Assembly (NCBI GenBank): GCA_002726515.1
Contig: PBTE01000087.1
Span: forward strand, 1-45,062
Direction of reading: 5' to 3'
DNA length: 45,062 bases
From: Planctomycetaceae bacterium
GTDB lineage: Bacteria > Planctomycetota > Planctomycetia > Pirellulales > Pirellulaceae
Every line of letters starts with the position of its first letter. The first letter of the stretch is position 1. This document shows, in pieces, positions 44,379 to 45,062 of this stretch. The position numbers were made by a program, and so were the translations under genes. The notes below the pieces were generated by a model, which had not been told where the DNA came from, did no database searches, and saw nothing but the letters and a program-made list of their open reading frames with translations.

Positions 44379-45062
44379 ATGTTCAACCTGCTGCAGCCAA
44401 CACCATTGTTTTTCCGGATTCTCGTAGTCGCCTTGGCAATTGCAACCGTGCCGATCTTTGCTGATTTGACACTGGCGCAGTCGTCACCGGAGTTTGGCGC
44501 GTCGCTATCGGCCGGGGAGGACCAGGTCGCTCCCATGGCGAAGGAGAATCCGATTCCAACGAAAAATTTACTGCAGGTTTTACACGAAGGCGGTCCACTG
44601 CTGATCCCGATTGGCGTCTGTTCCTTCATTCTGCTTGTTTTTGTATTTGAGCGCGCGGTGAGTTTGCGACACGGGCGCGTTATCCCCCGCCCGTTTGTGC
44701 GGAGATTTCTGGAACAGTTGCGCGAGGAAAAACTAACCCCGGAGGAAGCGCTCATTCGATGTGAGGAAAGTCGCAGTCCGGTGGCCGAAGTGTTTGAAGC
44801 CGCTGTTCGAAAATGGGGACGTTCCTCGGTCGAGGTTGAACAGGCGATTATCGACGCGGGAGAAAGGGTTTCCAATGGCCTGCGACGATACCTGCGATTG
44901 TTAAACGGTATTTCTACCATCTCCCCCCTGTTAGGCCTGCTGGGCACGGTTGTTGGCATGATCCAGGCCTTCAACTCCATTGCCACGGCCGACGCGATGG
45001 GGCGTCCCGAATTGTTGGCAGCCGGGATCAGTCAAGCGCTATTGACGACTGCGGCTGGACTG
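44379..45062 (+). CDS. ExbB/TolQ/MotA-family proton channel protein, N-terminal part (runs off the window)
   Basis: The frame from ATG 44379 stays open for 228 codons to the last base. AAGGAAAG lies just upstream. The protein starts FNLLQPTPLFFRILVVALAIATVP, a signal peptide or extra helix, then a spacer rich in charged residues to about 65. From there it is a standard ExbB/TolQ sequence: GGPLLIPIGVCSFILLVFVFERAV (first family helix), VAEVFEAAVRKWG, and NGISTISPLLGLLGTVVGMIQAF, with GISQALLTTAAGL at the end of the window, the conserved proton-pathway segment. It should form a pentameric inner-membrane motor with an ExbD/TolR protein, whose gene is expected right after the window. The N-terminal signal-like extension is seen in many planctomycete and proteobacterial ExbB homologues. 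Confidence 0.9.
   Translation, partial: MFNLLQPTPLFFRILVVALAIATVPIFADLTLAQSSPEFGASLSAGEDQVAPMAKENPIPTKNLLQVLHEGGPLLIPIGVCSFILLVFVFERAVSLRHGRVIPRPFVRRFLEQLREEKLTPEEALIRCEESRSPVAEVFEAAVRKWGRSSVEVEQAIIDAGERVSNGLRRYLRLLNGISTISPLLGLLGTVVGMIQAFNSIATADAMGRPELLAAGISQALLTTAAGL

Noticed and set aside
1-45062. Search by eye for tRNA genes, CRISPR repeats, transposases and attachment sites
   Set aside because: No tRNA-like T-arm/acceptor pattern, spaced identical repeats, transposase motifs or integrase genes were recognised. A tRNA scan and covariance-model search would be needed to exclude small RNAs.

Overview
The window looks like chromosomal DNA of a planctomycete, probably of the Pirellulales. This is an inference from gene content: giant secreted proteins ending in a dockerin-like calcium-binding pair plus a PEP-CTERM sorting tail, a beta-propeller/CxxCH haem protein of the PVC type, a DUF3179 protein, PhyH-type dioxygenase, Gfo/Idh/MocA oxidoreductases, an HTH-PtsN fusion, and generous non-coding gaps with weak Shine-Dalgarno sites. 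No rRNA, tRNA, CRISPR array, transposase or phage gene was recognised.

Layout. 1-5.5 kb: the 3' end of one giant PEP-CTERM protein and a complete paralogue (1310 aa) that carries a zinc-metalloprotease domain; their last 1.1 kb are a near-identical direct repeat. 5.6-8.9 kb (minus): cytochrome-type propeller protein and PhyH dioxygenase. 9.4-10.8 kb: DUF3179 protein. 11.1-16.5 kb (minus): a tightly coupled three-gene split glutamate-synthase-like operon (class II amidotransferase; GXGXG+FMN synthase; GltD-like flavoprotein fused to a degenerate second synthase barrel). 17.2-21.9 kb: AhpD-like, BtpA-like, TrmL, IspG, a CDP-alcohol phosphatidyltransferase and an SGNH hydrolase. 22-24.4 kb (minus): double GNAT protein, Rieske ferredoxin, LpxL-type acyltransferase. 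24.7-25.7 kb: a normal Gfo/Idh/MocA enzyme. 25.8-29 kb (minus): RimO, PgsA, CPBP protease. 29.3-30.9 kb (minus): HTH-PtsN regulator overlapping by one base a protein with two receiver-like domains.

31.4-39.6 kb (plus) is the most unusual stretch: a MurE-like and a MurF-like protein that have each lost several catalytic motifs of their families, then a 1.2-kb gap with a strong hairpin and a possible tiny secreted protein, a membrane-anchored Gfo/Idh-like protein without the EKP motif, a putative lipoprotein and an HtrA/DegP protease. All appear envelope-related, but wide spacing argues against one transcript. 39.6-45 kb: an APC permease (minus) divergent from a TPR protein/ExbB-TolQ pair; the shared upstream region carries a 27-bp tandem repeat.

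The best candidate for something undescribed is the MurE-like/MurF-like pair: two Mur-ligase relatives in tandem, one with an intact ATP loop but altered substrate motifs, the other with a broken ATP loop. The second is the glutamate-synthase operon with a duplicated, cluster-less barrel fused to its reductase. All functional statements rest on motif recognition by eye; no database search was run.
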